From Persephonella sp. (GTDB lineage: Bacteria; Aquificota; Aquificia; Aquificales; Hydrogenothermaceae): a stretch of 10,206 nucleotides of DNA. The notes under the pieces are model-generated. The model ran no database searches. It was not told the DNA's origin and saw nothing but the letters and a program-made list of their open reading frames with translations. The translations under genes and the position numbers were made by a program. Below are positions 6,973 to 10,206 of the stretch, piece after piece (within the stretch, counting starts at the first letter, position 1; the number at the start of each line of letters is the position of its first letter). The stretch lies in contig JALTAS010000152.1 in assembly GCA_027058925.1 (NCBI GenBank), positions 1 through 10,206 on the forward strand, read 5' to 3'.

Positions 6973-8430
6973 ATGGAATTGTGGAAAATGGGATTAAAGG
7001 AACTTTCAGACCTTTTGAAATCAAAGGAAGTTAAACCATCAGAGATCGTTGAATCCTTTTCAAAGAGAACATCACATATAGAACCTAAAATTAACAGCTA
7101 TGTGACAAACCTTATTGATAAAGCCCTTGAAGAAGCTAAAAAAAAGGACAAAGAACTGGAAAAACTGGATCAGGTATCTGATCTTTTTGGTCTTCCTATA
7201 GCAGTAAAAGACAACATCTCAACAAAAGGTATTAAAACAACATGTTCATCAAAAATCCTTGAAAATTACATACCGCCGTTTGATGCAACTGTTGTCAAAA
7301 AACTGAAAAATCAGGGATACATACTGACAGGAAAAACAAACCTTGATGAGTTCGCCATGGGCTCATCAACAGAAAATTCTGCATTTTTTCCAACAAAGAA
7401 TCCCTGGGATTATGAGAGGGTTCCTGGTGGATCTTCAGGAGGTTCTGCCGCTGCTGTTGGTGCAGGTATAGTTCCTGCTGCACTTGGTTCTGATACAGGA
7501 GGATCAATAAGACAGCCTGCTGCTTTTTGTGGGGTTGTAGGTCTCAAACCAACATATGGTAGGGTTTCAAGATACGGTCTTGTTGCCTTTGCTTCATCTC
7601 TTGACCAGATAGGACCTATGGCAAGGAATGTGGAAGACTGCGCTCTTATTCTTAATGTTATCTCAGGAAAAGATCCAAAAGACTCCACATCAGCAGATAA
7701 AAAAGTTCCAGATTATCTTTCTTACATAGGAAAGGATATAAAAGGTATAAAAATAGGACTGCCTAAAGAATTTTTTATAGAGGGTCTTGACAGCAAGATA
7801 AAAGAAAAGGTGCTTAATGCCGCAAAACAGCTTGAGAAAGAAGGTGCCGAGATTTTAGAAGTAACAATGCCCACAACAAAGTATGCGATAGAGGCTTACT
7901 ACATAATTGCCCCTTCTGAAGCATCTTCAAACCTTGCAAGGTACGATGGGGTAAGATATGGATACAGAGCAAGAGACTACAAAGACCTTGAGGAGATGTA
8001 CTCAAAAACAAGGGATGAGGGTTTTGGTGCAGAGGTAAAAAGAAGAATAATGCTTGGTACATACTCCCTGTCTTCAGGATACTACGATGCTTACTATCTT
8101 AAAGCCCAGAAGGTAAGAACCCTTATTTATCAGGATTTTATGAATGCCTTTGAGAGTGTTGATATTCTTTTAACACCTACTACTCCAGATATTGCCTTTA
8201 AGATTGGGGAAAAAGTTTCAGATCCTCTCCAGATGTATCTGTCTGATATATTCACAGTATCTGTAAATATGGCAGGGGTGCCAGGTATAAGCCTTCCCTG
8301 TGGTTTTAAGGATGGACTGCCTGTAGGTATGCAGCTCATCGGAAAACCTTTCGATGAAGGAACTATACTTCAGGTTGCTCATTATTACGAAAGGTTGAAT
8401 GACTTTAATAAAAGATTTCCCGGGGAGTGA
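6973..8430 (+). CDS. gatA: Aspartyl/glutamyl-tRNA(Asn/Gln) amidotransferase subunit A
   Basis: The glutaminase subunit of GatCAB, which amidates misacylated Glu-tRNA(Gln) and Asp-tRNA(Asn) in bacteria lacking the direct synthetases. The 485-residue protein is an amidase-signature enzyme of normal length. The Ser-cisSer-Lys triad is intact: Lys79 (GLPIAVKDN), Ser154 ([10 protein letters not shown]) and Ser178 ([13 protein letters not shown]), the same numbering as in Staphylococcus aureus Gat[20 protein letters not shown] (119-137) and the C-terminal [16 protein letters not shown] are also typical. The start is supported by AGAGGTGA directly upstream, which overlaps the dksA-like stop. gatB and gatC are not in the window, as is common where the subunits are dispersed. 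It ends inside an 18-bp palindrome shared with the convergent gene. Confidence 0.96.
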   Translation: MELWKMGLKELSDLLKSKEVKPSEIVESFSKRTSHIEPKINSYVTNLIDKALEEAKKKDKELEKLDQVSDLFGLPIAVKDNISTKGIKTTCSSKILENYIPPFDATVVKKLKNQGYILTGKTNLDEFAMGSSTENSAFFPTKNPWDYERVPGGSSGGSAAAVGAGIVPAALGSDTGGSIRQPAAFCGVVGLKPTYGRVSRYGLVAFASSLDQIGPMARNVEDCALILNVISGKDPKDSTSADKKVPDYLSYIGKDIKGIKIGLPKEFFIEGLDSKIKEKVLNAAKQLEKEGAEILEVTMPTTKYAIEAYYIIAPSEASSNLARYDGVRYGYRARDYKDLEEMYSKTRDEGFGAEVKRRIMLGTYSLSSGYYDAYYLKAQKVRTLIYQDFMNAFESVDILLTPTTPDIAFKIGEKVSDPLQMYLSDIFTVSVNMAGVPGISLPCGFKDGLPVGMQLIGKPFDEGTILQVAHYYERLNDFNKRFPGE

Positions 8431-8439
8431 TCACTCCCC
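8422..8439. terminator. Perfect 18-bp palindrome over convergent stop codons, possible bidirectional terminator
   Basis: GGGGAGTGATCACTCCCC reads the same on both strands. It can form a 7-bp GC-rich stem with a GATC loop in either transcript, at the exact point where gatA and the chemoreceptor gene converge. Both TGA stops lie at its centre (TGATCA), so both proteins end in Gly-Glu. There is no T-run after the stem on either side, so it is not a classic intrinsic terminator; it may pause polymerase or protect 3' ends. Confidence 0.45.
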
Positions 8440-8901
8440 CTTAAGTCTAAACCTGTTTACCTCCTCTTTTACCTCTCCTGCAACTTCTGACAGTTGTTTT
8501 ATCTCATTTGAGATCTCTTTATTTTTATCTGTTATCTTTTCAGATATTTTTGTGATGTTCTGAATATTCTTTGACATATCCTGAATTGATCTGTTTTGAT
8601 CATTTATGTTGTTTGTTATCTGATCAATAAGCTGTGACATTCTGCTGTAATTTTCAGCCATTTCAGAATACCCTTTGTCTGTTTTTTCCATCGCCTGTGA
8701 TGCTTTTTTAATGTTTTCAAAAATCTCAACAACCATTTCCTGTATGTCTTTTGCAAAATCTGATGTTGTTTCAGCAAGTTTCCTTACCTCGTCAGCCACA
8801 ACGGCGAAACCTCTTCCTACCTCTCCTGCTCTTGCAGCCTCAATTGCAGCATTAAGGGCAAGCATGTTTGTTTGACTTGCTATATCCAGTATACTTCTCA
8901 C
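8431..8901 (-). CDS. Methyl-accepting chemotaxis protein, C-terminal signalling part (downstream of an in-frame stop)
   Basis: This segment encodes the conserved hairpin tip that binds CheA/Che[21 protein letters not shown], followed by [18 protein letters not shown], then an antiparallel coiled coil ending VNRFRLKGE. The same reading frame extends upstream through [11 protein letters not shown] and reaches the TAA at 8932-8934 that separates it from the sensor half, so this is the C-terminal part of one receptor rather than an independent gene. The GTG at 8899-8901 is only the first possible start after the stop; no strong ribosome binding site precedes it, and initiation there would clip the start of the signalling helix. 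No CheR-tethering pentapeptide is seen at the C-terminus. It converges with gatA without a gap. Confidence 0.85.
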   Translation of the reverse strand: MRSILDIASQTNMLALNAAIEAARAGEVGRGFAVVADEVRKLAETTSDFAKDIQEMVVEIFENIKKASQAMEKTDKGYSEMAENYSRMSQLIDQITNNINDQNRSIQDMSKNIQNITKISEKITDKNKEISNEIKQLSEVAGEVKEEVNRFRLKGE

Positions 8902-8931
8902 AGCCTGATGTATCTTTTCCCCAGCTTCTGT

Positions 8932-8934
8932 TTA
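8932..8934 (-). other. In-frame TAA splitting the chemoreceptor gene
   Basis: On the minus strand the frame reads [29 protein letters not shown], with no shift: both halves share one frame and together would give about 549 residues, a normal chemoreceptor length. The stop lies before the signalling tip, so a terminated product could not engage CheA. The codon directly follows an A-rich run, making a base-calling error plausible. Confidence 0.8.
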
Positions 8935-10080
8935 TTTTTTGATAGAAATTTCCATTTCTTTTATGTTCGCCTCCCCTGTCATAATATCTTCTTGAACCCT
9001 TTTGTTTATTTCATGGACTATTAAAGAGTTTTCTGAAATTGATTTTATTTTTTCTGATATGCTGATTATTGAATTTTTTATCTGATGGATACTTGTGTTC
9101 TCACTGTCCATCTCTTTTGATATCTCAGCAATCTGATCAGCTACTAAATTAAGCTGATCAAGTATTCTTGAAAATCCCTCAATGGTCATTTTAAGTGTTA
9201 AAGAAAGGGAATCAATACTTTTGTTTATGTTCTGCCTGAGGGTCTCAAACTCACCTTCCATTTTCTTTTCTATCCTTTTTGTAAGATCAGCTGAAGCAAG
9301 AGAATCCATGACAATTTTTATCTCAGAAAAGTTCTGATTTAGTTCTTCCATAAACTGATTGAATTCTTTAACCGTAACACCGGCCTCATCTTTAAGATCT
9401 GTATTTATCCTACTGGAGAAATCCCCTTTGATGGCATTTGCCATAGCCTGTTTAAGCTTTTCAAAAATATTCACATATTTTCCAACGAAGACATACATAT
9501 AGGCACCAGAAAGGAAAAACACAACAACAGATCCAAGCAGAATCATTATGGTTGTCTGTAGTGCAAAAGACCTTACTTCAGATATGTCTGTTACTATGCT
9601 GATAGCTCCCAGAACTGTTCCTTCTTTAACCTGATGGCATGTAAGACAGTTTATCTCTTTTCCTTTATGAGCTATGTAAGGGATTGTTATTCTGTATTTG
9701 ACATGTCCAAAACCTTCAATAAGCTTTTTCTGAACCTTCCCTGTATTTAGAGCTTTAATATCTAACTCATCTCTTACGATCTCATCTTTTTTACCATTTC
9801 CAAACTGTTTTACAACAGCTTCTCCCCTTACTATCCAGAGATCATCTATCTCTTTTATGTTCTCTATCTGGTTTAAGAAGTAATGTCTCATATCCATAGT
9901 CCCTGTCATCATATGTGCTGTAAGACCATCCCTTACAAGTTCTGCTATGACCCGTCCTGCCCTTTCTGCGTTGTGAATCCCGTATCTTCTGAATGTAAAC
10001 GCATTTATGGCTATTGTGAAAAAGAGAATAACAACAAGAATAATTGAGATCCTCAGAATAAACTTTTTCCTTAAGCTCAT
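8932..10080 (-). CDS. Methyl-accepting chemotaxis protein, sensor part with periplasmic heme-c motif
   Basis: The N-terminal 382 residues of a chemoreceptor: membrane helix 1 (about 8-28), a periplasmic domain (29-170), membrane helix 2 (172-198), a HAMP domain (about 199-255) and a second HAMP-like segment (257-305), then coiled coil. The periplasmic domain contains CLTCH (Cys145, Cys148, His149; 9634-9648), a covalent c-type heme attachment motif. It resembles the heme-c PAS-like sensor domains known from Geobacter receptors, suggesting redox, oxygen or nitric-oxide sensing; the ligand is inferred only. The frame stops at TAA 8932-8934 but continues into the signalling domain. The start has GGTGG about 5 nt upstream and follows the preceding permease gene by 64 nt. 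Confidence 0.88.
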   Translation of the reverse strand: MSLRKKFILRISIILVVILFFTIAINAFTFRRYGIHNAERAGRVIAELVRDGLTAHMMTGTMDMRHYFLNQIENIKEIDDLWIVRGEAVVKQFGNGKKDEIVRDELDIKALNTGKVQKKLIEGFGHVKYRITIPYIAHKGKEINCLTCHQVKEGTVLGAISIVTDISEVRSFALQTTIMILLGSVVVFFLSGAYMYVFVGKYVNIFEKLKQAMANAIKGDFSSRINTDLKDEAGVTVKEFNQFMEELNQNFSEIKIVMDSLASADLTKRIEKKMEGEFETLRQNINKSIDSLSLTLKMTIEGFSRILDQLNLVADQIAEISKEMDSENTSIHQIKNSIISISEKIKSISENSLIVHEINKRVQEDIMTGEANIKEMEISIKK

Positions 10081-10103
10081 CTTACCACCACTCTCACAAT
10101 TAT

Positions 10104-10141
10104 TAAATTATTAATATTATTTATCGGTTATTAATAATTTA
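10104..10141. repeat. 13-bp AT-only inverted repeat upstream of the chemoreceptor
   Basis: Arms TAAATTATTAATA (10104-10116) and TATTAATAATTTA (10129-10141) are exact reverse complements separated by 12 bases. Each arm holds the self-complementary TATTAATA. It lies in the 64-nt gap between the permease stop and the receptor start, roughly where an operator or promoter would sit. With no G or C in the arms, it would be a poor RNA terminator. Confidence 0.6.
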
Positions 10142-10144
10142 GAT

Positions 10145-10206
10145 TTAAGCTCTTCTTAATGCCTCAACAGGTTTTATATTTGAGGCTTTATAAGCAGGAT
10201 AAATTC
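10145..10206 (-). CDS. MacB/FtsX-type ABC transporter permease, last codons only
   Basis: The window edge cuts this gene. The minus strand reads IYPAYKASNIKPVEALRRA followed by TAA at 10145-10147. YPAYKAS...PVEALR is the characteristic C-terminus of MacB/FtsX/LolC-type permeases, where the last helix ends in the cytoplasm. Which member of the family it is (macrolide or lipoprotein exporter, or another) cannot be told from 20 residues. Confidence 0.75.
   Translation of the reverse strand, partial: IYPAYKASNIKPVEALRRA

Noticed and set aside
7410..7688. Open frames antisense to gatA, here and at 7295-7507, 7814-8062 and 8130-8339
   Set aside because: They are shadows of a strongly conserved gene, have no ribosome binding sites, and give low-complexity proteins.

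Overview
The window looks like chromosomal DNA of a thermophilic, Gram-negative bacterium, most likely an Aquificota member of the Hydrogenothermaceae (Persephonella-like). This is inferred from AT-rich DNA, arginine encoded almost only by AGA/AGG, frequent ATA isoleucine, heptose/LPS synthesis, a B12-dependent ribonucleotide reductase and a periplasmic heme-c sensor. No database search was possible. There is no mobile element, CRISPR array, tRNA or rRNA; most genes belong to well-known families.

Layout: (1) Bases 1-3617, plus strand: the 3' part of a class II (adenosylcobalamin) ribonucleotide reductase, overlapped by ATGA with a corrinoid adenosyltransferase that makes its cofactor, then a secreted DUF255/YyaL-type thioredoxin protein. 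(2) Bases 3620-6403, minus strand: a compact six-gene run, read from 6403 down: AtpI/AtpR-like membrane protein, prepilin peptidase, ModE-type single-domain regulator, unknown four-helix membrane protein, RfaE2 heptose-1-phosphate adenylyltransferase, and PgsA. Five genes overlap their neighbour; the last pair is 2 nt apart. (3) Bases 6510-8430, plus strand: a DksA/TraR zinc-finger protein and GatA. (4) Bases 8431-10206, minus strand: a heme-c methyl-accepting chemotaxis protein split by one in-frame TAA, preceded by the last codons of a MacB/FtsX-type ABC transporter permease.

The blocks are packed very tightly: the convergent junctions have 2 nt (3617/3620) and 0 nt (8430/8431) between stop codons, and the latter is centred on a perfect 18-bp palindrome holding both stops. 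The only divergent promoter region is 6404-6509.

The points most worth checking are two single in-frame TAA codons in otherwise continuous, well-conserved genes (reductase at 23-25, chemotaxis receptor at 8932-8934), the cofactor-supply coupling of the reductase and adenosyltransferase, the heme-c chemoreceptor, and a 13-bp AT-only inverted repeat just upstream of that receptor. I found no convincing wholly new system.
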